This document shows, piece by piece, positions 12,490 to 24,183 of a DNA stretch of 64,000 nt. How positions within the stretch are numbered: the first letter of the stretch is position 1; the number at the start of each line of letters is the position of its first letter. The stretch covers positions 1,488,001-1,552,000 of the forward strand of contig JAFKAC010000013.1 of NCBI GenBank assembly GCA_025766275.1, read 5' to 3'. Under the pieces are notes generated by a model, which worked only from the letters and a program-made list of their open reading frames with translations, was not told the DNA's origin and searched no databases. This stretch comes from Lactarius indigo (taxonomy: Eukaryota > Basidiomycota > Agaricomycetes > Russulales > Russulaceae). The position numbers and the translations under genes were made by a program.

Positions 12490-14080
12490 ACGCTTGGTTT
12501 TCGCGGTGGGTGCGATCGTCGCGGCGCCTTCCTCCCTCTATGCATTCTTCTTTACGCCGCTCTTACATCCCAGCCTGTATATGCGTGTTTCCATATGTCG
12601 TTCATGTGCTCGTCTCATGACAACCCGCGTGCGCTCATTAATAGGCAAAAAAGAAATGATGATATGTTCCCAAATGCCGCGGTTTGAAATTCTCGTGACG
12701 CACGTGTGCTACGGCGCGGACTTCCTCAGAACTCGAAACCATCCCAAAGAGCCTGTACGGCAGGCAATAAAGTACGATTAGGTATGTTACATGCATGCAA
12801 CCTGTCTGGAATTGTGGGGCGAGATTCGGACGTCTGCGGTGGCATTGTGCTCGTTGGATATCTCCATTTAGAGGGGAGGAATACCCTTTCCAGAAAGTAC
12901 AGTACGGCGCGGGCCCCATGCGTGATCGTAGCAGGGGCCGATCTACGCGGTGGGTGGAATCGGGTGGCGCCGCCCTAACCTACCATTCCCGAAAGCGAAT
13001 TCGAAAGCTTCCAAATTACACAACTGGTGCACAATACAACAAAGCGGTGTGACGCTGCGCCGCATTGTCGGTTCAAGGGTCCCAACGTAGGCATGCCCCT
13101 GGCGTCGGGTCGCACTAGGGCCAGACAGAGGCCAGGCAAACAAAGTTTGGTTTTTTTTCCCACTTGGTCCTGCATATTGACCCATTCGGAATTCAACTCG
13201 CAATCAATCTATCAAATTTGCACTATTACCGCGCGGCGAGCCGAAAGTTCCCTTCCATGACCTTGCGGTACTCTCGATCATATGCCATTTGTGAAAAGAG
13301 TATCTCTATCCCGGAGTCATGGCTAGATCGTGGAGCGATGTACTGTATGGCAAGCTCGGACGCAGCCCCAACGAACCCCACTCACGCACCGAAGATGGCA
13401 ACAGTGGCCAAAACTCCATTCCCAGATTTCTCTATTGTACAACCGAGCGAAACAAGAAATGCGAAAGCGACGGGTGATGGAGGATGAATAGAGGGTCCAT
13501 GGGTGTGTGTAGATAAGGAGTTACGCAGTACGCGCAGGTGGAGTTCGGTGTCACAGCGCCCGCGAGCGTGATATGTAAGTACATGCCACGGGAGCAATTG
13601 TAAGAGGTGTTGCGGTAGAATGAGAGGAAATGATGTAGAGGTATATTACAGAAGTGTAGGGTATGCCAGAATATAATATATAGATGTGCCAGTCTGGTGG
13701 AGGAATGGATGGGATCCAACCCGACAACAGGTTTTAGTCAACCCGGTAAAGTTGCACATAGACGGCGCGGCGTGGGGGCTGGCAATACACGAATAAATAA
13801 TGTGCCATCTGGCCGAGGGTTGCGAAAAAGTGTGCGACCGAATAAGGACCACAGATCCGTAATAACGCCACACGCGCTTTGCGCGGAGGGCTGGCTGGGT
13901 GTCGCAGAGGAGGGGACTGCCTCCTAGTGGCGGGTTGCACGCCGGGTTTCTGATCTGAGTGGGGCATCCCGTGCCCCGTAGATACTTCCAGTGTGGCGGT
14001 GTGCCGCAAGCCCTGCGGTCGAAAGATTGTAAATCGCTCCTTATCCTCCACCAGGGTCGTGAAACTCGGTATCCCAAATA
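12490..14080. other. Long intergenic region (about 1.6 kb) between RPS5 and a convergent gene
   Basis: No gene was recognised on either strand. The longest open stretches have no family resemblance and overlap one another in several frames. A minus-strand stretch at about 13500-13250 reads as a small hydrophobic peptide interrupted by TGA (IEKSGNGVLATVAIFGA, stop, then more sequence). It might be a small intron-containing gene, but I could not find a spliced frame that holds. No tRNA cloverleaf was seen. Confidence 0.4.
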
Positions 14081-15803
14081 CTATCGGCGCTGAAAGGGGG
14101 CGCGAGCGGAGGAAGACGACTCGGGTTTCGGAACGACACCATCGTAACCCATATATCCGATGTCTCGGCCGAATTCTTTGATCATAGCCTTTCCCACGAG
14201 ACACACCCAACCCAGACCCTCGCCGGTGGAAGGGGCAGCAGGCCAGAAAAGCTCCCCTTCTTCGTCTTCTATGTCTGGTTCATATTCTTGGTTGTGCGAG
14301 AGAGAAGAATGTATGATGCGCGTGAAGGTGGTCGGAAAGTGGTCCGATAGCGTGCGTAGGGTCAAAAGCGTCTGAGATTGCCTCATGCAATGGGAAGCCC
14401 ACATCACGTCCTTGGTCAGGGTCTTAAGCGTGTGTGTGAATGCAGCTGATATCTCTACGGAGTAAGAACTAGCGACAGGCGGTGGGGGATAGCCTAGGCG
14501 GAACGGCTGCTCTCGCGGGCGAGCCGCGGGAGTGGGAGTGGGTCGAACAGGCGCAGTAGAAACAGACGTATCACTTGCTGCGGTCGGCGTGCCAGATGGG
14601 CGACCTGTCGGTGTAGAGTTGGCACTGCTTGTCGCGACAATGCTCGCTGGGGAGGGGAGCATTGGCGGGGTAGACTGAGTGACAGTAAGTGGCGTTCCGG
14701 AAGTACTACCGGGGGGAACGGAGACATTTTCAACAAGCGCTCGGGCCTGAGCCATCAACTTGTCCATCTCCCTGTCGGCACTCTGTTTGGTTGCGAAGAC
14801 AAACATGCGTGTGTGAATGAAAGCCTCGATCATATAGCTGGCACGGACCAAGCCTGGTGAGCGTGAGGTGTAAGGAGGGGAGGCTAGAGATACACACATG
14901 AGTCCAAGGAATGCCTTTTCGCGTTCGCTTGACGCATTCTCGGCTGTCCATTTATTCTTGGTCCAATCGAGGAAAGCCTCTGCGGTTTGCCATGAGCCGG
15001 TTATGCACGCGTCTTTGGAATAGTCGGTAGTCCATATAGAATAGGTGAAGCAGATGAGAGCGTCAAGAAGTTCTAGACGAGCTATCAGAGCACCATGCTT
15101 GTGATAAGGAGAATTCGGTGGAGGCGGATTTGGAAGTGGGCGGTATTCCTTATGCTGTGGAGAGAAGGTAGACCAATGACGAGCGTCGCCAGAGTACTTG
15201 AGCATACGGCCGTAGTTGTGATAGCGGTCGTGGAGTTCATTGAATATGGGGTCGCCTCGCTGAAGGTTCTTGCGGGGGCGTTGTATAGGTAGTGAATGTA
15301 AAGACGACGGGGGAGGGGGGAGAAGGCGGGATGAAGAAGTGGGGGGTGAGGGGTCATCGCGTAGTTCGCCCTCCTCTGGTTCAGAGCGGCTTGGAAGTGG
15401 TGCCTGATGACGAATATACTTTTCGGGGTAGTCGTCCACGCGCGTGCGCTTCGCAGGATCGTATGGGCGATAGGACTCGAGCTTTCGCTTTGCAGGGGGT
15501 GCAGGGGAGGAAGACCTAGAGGCGGGCGGCGATGGGGGTAGATTTGGGGGCAGTGGGGCCGAGAGTTTGCCGAGGATCTGGAAGGGAGAAATTAGAAATG
15601 TAGGTAAGGATGGGGGGGGGGGGGGGGGGAGGGGAACAGGCAGAGACCTGTAAATTCTTTAAGAGTTGGCTCTTTGAAGGACTGCGAAGGGTAGGGGAAG
15701 AGAGATTGAGACGATTGTGCTGAGGGGGTGAAAATGATGGACGTTACCGCTTGCGATGCTTGTGGGTTATTGTCGATGATAGTGATGATGGTGGTGCGGC
15801 CAT
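14081..15803 (-). CDS. Unrecognised nuclear-type protein with helical core and Ser/Thr/Pro linker
   Basis: I do not recognise the family. Three exons fit together: a short basic first exon (MAAPPSSLSSTITHKHRKR, ATG at 15801-15803), a small second exon (PSKSQLLKNLQ) and one long exon from ILGKLSAPLPP to the TGA at 14081. Phases match across both introns. The N-terminus has a bipartite-looking basic stretch (PPAKRKLESYRPYDPAKR) suggestive of a nuclear signal. A helical, aromatic-rich core (ARLELLDALICFTYSIWT, KNKWTAENASSEREKAF) is followed by a long low-complexity Thr/Pro/Ser segment. A second helical block (AFTHTLKTLTKDVMWASH) completes the protein. The general plan recalls AF4/FMR2-type C-terminal helical domains, but that is a guess. 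The second intron carries an 18-base poly-C tract (poly-G on the plus strand). Confidence 0.7.
15612..15629. repeat. 18-base poly-G tract (poly-C in intron of the minus-strand gene)
   Basis: Uninterrupted run of 18 G, then A and four more G. On the coding strand it is a poly-C tract between the GTCTCT donor and the CTTCCAG acceptor of intron 2. It may act as a polypyrimidine tract and is likely unstable in length. Confidence 0.9.
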
Positions 15804-16862
15804 GGTGGAGGGTGGTGGTATTCTGGAGGAAGGCCAGAAGTGGAATTGAGGGGAGGATGGTGGGTGTAAGGGAGAGAGAGAGACGGTACCGGGGGCGACA
15901 ATGTGAGCGCGAGCCTGAATCGAAGGAAGGTCTAGTGCCCAATCGCCACTCGGCTCACCCATCCCAGTCAGCCAACTTGCTGGGTTCCCACTTCCGGGTT
16001 TTACGTTTGCCAGGCCAGTCAAGCTCGGACTCGCTCCCTCCTACAGCTCTCTCTTTTCTTTTCCCCTTTCCCTGATAGCGACCACCCGCCTAGACCGTCA
16101 TGCTCTGTCATAACCACAATTCCCCGTCACCCCGTTGTGCCCGTCGACCACTTTTTGTCGGCTCTTCGTCGGCTCACCACCAATTCCGCCACACTATGCT
16201 GTGGGGCGACTACTGTACATCACCGGTTATTCCGCTCCCCAAGTGACGCCCAACAGGAGCACTGTCTCACTCTGACTCCCTTGTACGAATAGCCGATGGC
16301 GTTCCACAAGTTCGAAACGCCCGATCCCAAACGCTACTGCACAAGGTACAATTACAGGCACAACCCGTAAAAGTGCCATGGCCATTTGCCCCTCGTATCG
16401 TACCTCGGATCTTTTGTTCTTTTTTGTGCTCATGTATACTTATATAATAATGAATGCAATTTATTATCTTTCCACCACCTTGTCGGTCTGACATAAATTC
16501 CATGGGTCCGGGCGCAACATGGCGCACTCTGCCTATTTCGGAATGATGTCAAACCAATCCAAGTTAAATCGTCCAACTGTATACAGTGCATAAAGACCTG
16601 AAAGAGATGACGGACACGGGGACATGTTCTGGTGACCAAACCCAAACCCAAACCCCGATGGTTGGAGCAAGACATGACGAAAGGGACATTCGACATGTAC
16701 TGTACAGGACGGATCGACCTTCGGGAGATCGCGTGTGAGACCGGAATTCGCCGCGAGTCAATTACTTCCGTCCCGCATACACACACTCACACACTCTGAC
16801 CCGCATACATGCACACACGCTCTCGCATTGTGGGCCTGTCCCTGCCTCAGCCCACCACGACT
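15804..16862. other. Divergent intergenic region (about 1.06 kb)
   Basis: Upstream region shared by the unrecognised minus-strand gene and amidohydrolase B. It contains three copies of CCAAAC/CCCAAA-like sequence near 16628-16646 and a short ACAC-rich stretch near 16780-16796. No coding sequence or RNA gene was recognised. Confidence 0.45.
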
Positions 16863-19800
16863 ATGACGAAGCGAACACACAACCTCCCTATGAATGCGCA
16901 CAGTGCTACACCGCCTCGCAAATTTAAGGGAAAATTGTTCATCACTCTCGCTGTGCTAACCTCACTTCAGCTCTACCTAATCAGTATTAGCTTTCCCACC
17001 CTGTTTCGCCGTACCAGTCGACTGCCCTTACACGCCGAGCATTCTCTTGCGCGCTGTGCTTCTCTCAACATCGCCGCAGGACCCCCTGCTAACTTTCATG
17101 ACCGGTCCGAATCAGACCGCTTCGTAGCCGGCACCAAGCCGACGCTCTTGCACAACGCGCGTATCTGGACAGGCGAGAACAACGGAACGAAGATCCTTCA
17201 TGGGGACGTGTTCATCGACAAGGGGATCATTCAAGGCGTTGGGAATATCGATCTCCGTGCTTTCGGGCTTAACGCTGACGATTTTGCGGAGCTTAACGTT
17301 GTGGACGTCCATGGTGCCTGGGTCACCCCTGGGTGTGTACCCCTCGGCTTCGATGTCGGGTTGCGCTCGTGCTAAGCTACTTACCCTCTCGACAGGATTG
17401 TGGACCCGCATTCACATCTCGGCGATGCGTCGTCGCCCGCACTTGATGGTGCGGTCGACGACAACTCTCTCAAGGGGACGATCCAACCCTGGCTTCGTTC
17501 CTTGGATGGACTCAACACGCACGATGATTCTTATGCCTTGTCCATCGCCGGTGGCGTTACGACTGCACTTGTGCTCCCTGGTTCAGCGAATGCAATTGGT
17601 TGGTTCACGTTTTTTGTTGTATGCAACCTGGCTAAGGTCTTCGTGAAAGGTGGCCAGGCATTCACGATTAAGCTACGAAAGACGGTGGAGCGCTCCCCAA
17701 CCTCGATGCTGCTCGAACCTCCACGCGATATTAACGGTACCAATCATAAGACTGCGGGTGATCACATACCATGGAGACAAATGAAGTGAGTACTAGTTTG
17801 GCTTACCAATTGAGCTTTCTCATGCCGTGTCAGACATGCATGTGGTGAGCAAGACAATTTCGTTGGTCTTGGATCTAATTTCACTGTGTTCTGGGCGATG
17901 CAGGAGAGAATCCTAGTGGGTTCTTCTGAGGCTGTTGCCATATTCTTGTGTTTCTTATTGCGTCCAACCCATCAGGTCGGGTCTATGGTGATACACGCAT
18001 GGACACTTTCTGGGCATTCCGTCAAGCGTTTGTCTACTTGATCTTTGTGGTCGACCAGTTGACAACCTCTGCACAGATACGACAAGGCACGCCAGATATT
18101 GGAAAAGCAAAATGCGTACTGTAGCGCCGCTGTTGCAGGGCGGTGGACCGGTTTGGGTGACTTTCCCGAGGACTTGCAGTGGGAGGCGCTAGTCGACGTT
18201 CTCCGAGGAAGAGTTAAGGTGCGTTTCACTCCGTGCTCGCCGGACCAGGACCGTGGCAATTATCATTCTTCTAGGTTCAGACACACTGTTACGAAGCCGT
18301 AGACCTGGATGATCTGATACGAGTACGGAAACTCAGTTGCCGAGTCGCCGGTATCAGACTTGATGACGGCTGTGCCACAGCTCACAAATGAGTTCAAGTT
18401 CCCAATCGCGGCTGTGCATCACGCGCATGAGGCATACCTAGTTCCGGACGTGTTAAAACGAGCCTATGGTATGCAATACACCACCCGAGTGCATCTTGAG
18501 TGATTATTGATCACATAGCTCAGGACACCCCCCTGCGGTTGCTATCTTCGCGACGAATGCGCGGTACGTTGTAGTTTCGGCCAGTTAGCCGGTTGCCCTA
18601 ACAAAAGATGCCTTCTCTAAAAGGTACAAGCGAGAAGCATACCGAGGCTCCGAGTTCGCAGCACGGATATTGTCTGAGAATGGGCTCGATGTTGTCGTTA
18701 AAGTGCGCAGTTGCATTGTAACCCCCTGCAACAAGCAGGGTGCCGCATTATGACTCTTACGTCGTTGCAGTCCGATCATCCAGTACTGAACTCTAGATAC
18801 CTCCTGTATGAGGCGCAGCAGGTGCACTACTATGGCCTTCCCGCTAATTTGGCGCTTGCTGCTGCGACAACCCTCCCTGCTCAGGTCCTTGGGTTGGAGC
18901 ACCGTATTGGGTACCTAAAGCAGGGTTAGTGACATTACTGTTGTGAGCATGTCGTCACGATTGCTCATGACCTAGTTTGTTCGTAGGCTGGGACGCCGGT
19001 GAGTTGGCTCATATACAGTCCTGACATTGGCGGCGTCTAATTTTCATGATCTATGGAAAGATTTGGTTGTGTGGGACAGCCACCCACTGGCACTTGGCGC
19101 CACGCCGGTCCAGGTTTTCATCGACGGAATACCTCAGCTGGACGCCCCGCACATTGTTTCTAAGCCTGGTCAATTCCAGGACCCTCCGAAGGTACCCAAC
19201 TTTGATCGTGAGGCGGAGGAAGCAGTTACATTCGAGGGTCTCCCGCCGCTTCTTCCGAAAAGAGCTTCTACCAATTTCGTTCTTTTCACGGGAGTCCGCA
19301 GCGTCATCCTTCCGGGTCAAGATGACCTTGTAGAAGTATTTTCTGCACAAGGAGACGAAGGAGGCGTCGTGGCTGTACAAAATGGTGACATAATTTGCTA
19401 CGGCACTGCGGTCGCGTGCTCACTCAACAACCTTGCCGACGGTGAGCGAGTTCGTGTGGTGGATTTGCAAGGCGGCGCGATCTCCCCCGGCCTCTTGACG
19501 TATGGGTCGCCGCTTGGCCTCCAAGAAATTGAGGCCGAATCATCTACTGGGGATGGGCAGATATTTGATCCGCTGACCGGATGGGTGCCCAAACTTGTGG
19601 GTGATGATGACTCGATCGTCCGTGCCGTCGATGCGTTGCAATTTGCCGGTCGTGATGCACTGTTCGTATCTCGTTGTCTGCGTTTTTATTGTTCACACAT
19701 CTCTACTCAGCTTGGCTTATCGCGCCGGTGTTACAAAAGCGATCGTCGCGCCTGTCCATAGCGGATTCTATAGCGGACTGGGCACAGCTTTCTCGACTGG

Positions 19801-20737
19801 TGCAGCACACAAGCTCGAGGATGGCGCCGTCGTTCAGGAGGTCACTGCGTTGCACGTATCTGTGGGTCACTTCGGTCGCAAACCAAGCGTCAGTACACAG
19901 ATCGCAGCGCTGCGTGGACTTTTGTTGAAATTGCCTCACGACGACACCATCGCCGACGCCTCAAAACCCTTCAGGGATGCTGGGAGGGTGCGTTGATGAC
20001 CTCACAGCGTGCGCCAGTACACTGAATCACTGCCAGGGATTGATTCCAATCGTTGTGGAGGCATATAGCGCAGACGTAATTGCAACACTGATCTTACTGA
20101 AGAAGGAAGTAGAAGGGAAGACGGGCGCAACTATCAAGATGACCATTGTTGGCGCAACAGAGGCTCACCTTCTGGTGGAAGAAATAGCGGAGGCGAACAT
20201 CGGCATCATATTCAAGCCGTCTCGGCCATTCCCCACCGTGTGGGAGCAGCGCAGAGTGTGCGTCCGTCCTGCGACATCCGGGCGCGGTCCCGCGTGCCTT
20301 TACGTTACTTGACATCACATGTTCACAGGTTACCTGGTCCTCCGCTTTCCAAGGACACGGAAATTGCGCTCCTCCTCTCACACAACATCACGGTAGGCAT
20401 TGGCATTGAAGAAGCGTGGAGTGCACGGAACACGCGTTTCGATGTGGGATGGGTGCGTGTGTTGATCATCATCTTCCCTTAGCTCCACGGTCATCTCCGC
20501 GGCGGCGGAAACTGACGGCACCACATGTAGGCGGCGCTGGAAGCAGGTGGTCGTATCTCGAAGGCTCAGGCTCTAGCACTAGCTTCGACGAACCTCGAAG
20601 CGCTACTGGGCGGTGGCGTGGAGGATGCCTTGCGTACCTCCGATCTCGTCGCGACCCAAGGTGGTGATCTTTTGTCGTTCAATAGCAAGGTCGTTGGTGT
20701 CCTCTCGCCCAGGCGGGGGTCTGTGGAGTTGTTTTAG
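16863..20737 (+). CDS. Membrane-anchored two-domain amidohydrolase, paralogue B
   Basis: Paralogue of the gene at 7421-11218, in opposite orientation. ATG 16863 (MTKRTHNLPM) is chosen because the protein then starts with a short tail before one membrane segment (LFITLAVLTSLQLYLISISF); ATGs at 16809 and 16890 are alternatives. The first domain has all expected amidohydrolase ligands: PHSHLGD, HACGENPS, AAVHHAHEAY and SDHPVLNSRY. It ends with DADLVVWDSHPLALGA. The second domain has the same beta-sandwich and barrel layout (FVLFTGVRSVILPG, DLQGGAISPGLLTYGSPLG) but YGS stands where HxH should be. It ends LATQGGDLLSFNS-type sequence and RRGSVELF with TAG at 20735-20737. More than ten introns lie at the same places as in paralogue A, including two microexons (17834-17844 and 17904-17915). 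The frame is intact and the substrate unknown. Confidence 0.85.
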
Positions 20738-21214
20738 ACACTACTTGTTCATGGCAACACGCGTTGCCAGGCCACGCACAATTCGTATCTTGACTGTGCA
20801 ATCAAAATTTATGAATTGAAAACCATTCATCCACAAATCCGAGTGGTCCGTACGTTTCCATCACCGCCTTTAGGGATATGGTAATGCGTCGCCTTGTCAC
20901 CCGCCACGTCAATAAAAGCTTGTGTTCGGAAGTAGGATCCTTGAAAATTGTTGTGAAGGCTTCGTTATAAATATGGATTGTCGAAAACCAGCTAATGAGT
21001 GATATACATTGGTGGGGATCTATCAGCGTGCGTGAGGCGTGGCCCCCTTCCACGAACCTATGTACTCGCAACTGCGAGCTTGGTGTGATAAACAGTAAGA
21101 AACTATATATGCAAAAAATAGTGCTAGTATGATGGTCCCATGTGCCAAGCAGAATGGATGTGAGTGAATGCAAAACACTTAAGTCCTTCTCTCTCCAGGA
21201 GCAATTCTACAATG
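20738..21214. other. Convergent intergenic region (about 480 bp)
   Basis: Lies between the 3' ends of amidohydrolase B and the Flc/TRP-like gene and should hold both 3' UTRs. It is AT-richer than its flanks. No gene was recognised. Confidence 0.45.
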
Positions 21215-23596
21215 CTATGTGGGTCGTATCTCATCGATCGTCGGTTGTCGGCTCGGCGAGTTGCGCGACGGCGGCGATAAGGGTGAGGCATCGCCGTGGG
21301 CTGACTCGGAGCCAGCGCGTGATGGTGGCGACAGTGGGAAAGAAGAGCGCCACCGGCTCGGGACCTGCACACCATATGACGCCGAGGTGTCCGTTGAGTG
21401 TGCGCTGGAAGGTTCCGCGTATGTCGTCGTTGGGGTGATCTGGGATAGCGCCTCTGGCGCGTTCATCGCAGGATCGACCAGTGGGCCGTGCATCGGCGTC
21501 GGATTTAGAGGACGTGATGTCACGCTAGCCGTTCCCTTTTCCAGCTCCTTTTCTGCGTCCTTGTCGACCGATCCTTGCGACGCGGTACCGCGGCTGCGCA
21601 ACGCGGCGAATGGGCGGCGGATCCACAAGTGCTGCAGCCCGAGATTCCACAACGTGTTGAAAAACATGACGACAACCGCGATCGAGAAAAGTACCAGGAC
21701 GACGAGACCGATCACGACGCGTGGGATCGGTGGCAAAGCGACTGGCACGATAAACGCGATCAATAACCCAGAGGCTACTAAACGGGTAATGGCGAGGTAG
21801 ATGGACAGGACGTCGGAACGGCGCGTCTTGCCTGGTTTCAAAACGACATGTGAGAGTAAGAGGAACAGTTCGACACAGATGACACCGACGATTTGCACTG
21901 TGCCCTTGTTCTTTGCTGCTGCGATAAGGATGGAACGGGCGAAAATGGCGAGAAGGGGCAGAGCAAAGAAGTAATACCGCTCGATACGATATTGGCCGTA
22001 TAAAGGCCCATGCGCTGGGAGGTCCTCGGAAAGTAGCCACGGGGAGGAACGGCGCCCAAATAAGAGCACTCTCAAGGTAGCGCCGCCCACCACGCCTAGG
22101 ACAACAAGGAAGGTGATGACTGAGATCAGGATAGAGAGCCAAGAATCCTTCAAAGTCCATTGGTAAAGCGCGAAGGTGACAAGAGGGAAGAAGCAGATGA
22201 GCGCCTGGAGGAAAAGTTAGCATCGCGTGATCTGAGACGAGCACGATACAAACGTACTATCCGCAATCCCCAGGCACGCGCAAAAAGGGGAAACCGTGGT
22301 TTAACCTCTGCGAGCCAGTGCGGACTAGTATTCGCTCGCCGGGATGCCAGGGCGACGACCCCGTATATCATTAACAGCAACGCTAATGTAATGGCCAGCA
22401 AGATTAGGGCAGAAAAGAATGCAGTCATGAACGCATTGGCCGTAGCAATGCCAATGGTATTTACATAAATCGGTACGCCAGCATCGAGGACGTTGGGGGA
22501 CTGTGAGGTGACGGTTTGAACTTCGCGGGAGACCAGATTGTGAGGAAGGGTGTCGTTGGCGGCAAGCAGTGGTCTTGCTGGCACTGACAGGTCGACATGG
22601 GGAAGAGCTTGGGCGGCGGCAATCAAAGATTGGGGGACTCGATAAGTACTATATGGGCTAAATTTACGGTTAACCAATGCGACGGAACCTCCCGCGGTGG
22701 AGCCTGCAAGGTTCCCGCCAGTGAGGTGACGCATTTTGGTGATGCTCTCTTGGATGGAGGATGTGGGGGACTGGGAAAAGAGACCCATGGCCCAAGAGAA
22801 GTTGAGCGTGAAAGCACGGTAGACAACAGGATAGTTGAGATCGAAGAAACCCGACGACGCGATGGTTTGGTAAAGACCGAGAAGATCGAGAAAGCGGAAG
22901 GGGGCGATGGAGTCTAAGAGAAAAGACTGCCAGACAGAGGATAATAGGGCGAGAAAAGCGAGACCGCCAATGCCCCATGATACACCGGGTTGATGGGTAG
23001 ACCAGCCGTTGGAGAGGGTGGATTGAATGCACGCTTTCAATTGACCAGTGCCAACCTCAGTCAGGGTGAGTTGGGCGAAGGCTTCGAGGTCGGGGATCTT
23101 GTATGCAATTTTGGGAATGTCGGCAGAAACCTTGAGTGATGAAGGAAGGGAGATGGATTCGGAGCCGTTAAAAACGTAGAGAGGGAGGGGACAAAGAGCG
23201 CCATTAAAGAGTGTGCAGATATCTAAGGTGATATTAACGGGGTGCATGCCGTAGACGTTTAAGAAAAGGTTCGCGGAAACATTGACGTTTGCTTGCTGTA
23301 ACACAAATTTAGGATGAATGCGCGAAAAGGTTGGTGTCGACGTACGACTGATGCGGCAGAGACATTGAAAACTAAAGAATTGTTCGAAGGGAAATAGGAA
23401 ATGTCAAACTGTTCCACGAGCAGATTCTCCGGTGGAGCGCAATATGACACAGAGGAAGTGACTGGGCAGAGTCAGCACGCAGGAGATAAATGGGACAAGA
23501 CCATAACACACAAATGACGTCCTCGTGGGCACGGACGAGAGGGAGAGCAAAGAGAAAAAGAGCAGCAAGTCGCAACCTGGCGACAGAGAAGAACAT
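21215..23596 (-). CDS. Flc/TRP-like polytopic membrane protein with ML-like lumenal domain
   Basis: Member of the fungal flavin carrier / TRP-like family (Flc1-3, Pkd2), membrane proteins linked to ER FAD transport, calcium and cell-wall integrity. The first exon encodes a signal peptide (MFFSVARLRLAALFLFALP, ATG at 23594-23596). After an intron comes a Cys-containing ML-like lumenal domain (YCAPPENLLVEQFDISYFP, DICTLFNGALCPLPLYVF). A second intron near 23300 and a third near 22200 precede the membrane part. That part has several hydrophobic segments (VSWGIGGLAFLALLSSVW, FFSALILLAITLALLLMIY, VVGGATLRVLLFG, VIGLVVLVLFSIAVVVMFF). The C-terminal tail is cytosolic, Ser/Pro-rich and ends PTIDEIRPT. 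No disruption is seen. Which Flc paralogue it corresponds to cannot be told by eye. Confidence 0.85.
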
Positions 23597-24183
23597 GAAG
23601 GGCTGAAAGGCGAGGGTGGAGCGGGGCGTGTCTGGGATAGATATAAAAGGATCAGGGCCATGAGGCTTTTGTTCACGTTGTGCATTGTTCCGTCGGGTGA
23701 CGTACCGTGTTTATTGCTTTTGTTCTTCAAGATAAAGGGGTGTTGAGGCTGTGCGGCTTGGCGAGGAATGGAGAACTCTATGGCGTCGAAAGGAGAGTCG
23801 AGGGGGCGTGTATTAATAACTTATTATCGGACGGTGTCGGACGACTGCAGGCTCGACATGCAAGATTTTTCTTGTACGGCTACGGCCCGTAATTAGTAAC
23901 GTCAACTTGTTACAAACCTACATTGACACACTGGCGCGCTAGTAGGTACTGCACCAACTCATAACACACTGTAGTACTGGTGTATAAGAATGTGACTAGC
24001 ACGACTCTCAACCAAAAAAACAAACAAACTACAGGTCCTTGAACACTGACACTGTACACACAGTACGCCATCACTGCCTTACGTAATATATGCGGGTCCT
24101 TTGATGGTTAGCATACACGTGTCCGCACCAATCCAAACCCTCGCGCGACCGAGAACATTTCTGAGTCCTCGATACTCAAAGCG
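23597..24183. other. Divergent intergenic region (about 590 bp)
   Basis: Lies between the starts of the Flc/TRP-like gene and the pyroglutamyl peptidase gene. It must contain both promoters. No further gene was recognised. Confidence 0.45.

Noticed and set aside
13250..13600. Small minus-strand gene with hydrophobic peptide (IEKSGNGVLATVAIFGA)
   Set aside because: The frame meets TGA at once, and splicing from GTGCGT to the nearest AG gives another stop shortly after. No family was recognised.
16625..16648. CCCAAA-type repeat that could be an internal telomeric tract
   Set aside because: The fungal telomere unit is CCCTAA; this has A in place of TA and only about three imperfect copies.
21525..22244. 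Second long minus-strand open frame of about 240 codons
   Set aside because: It overlaps the membrane exons of the Flc/TRP-like gene in another frame; the Flc frame has the hydrophobic pattern and matching splice sites.
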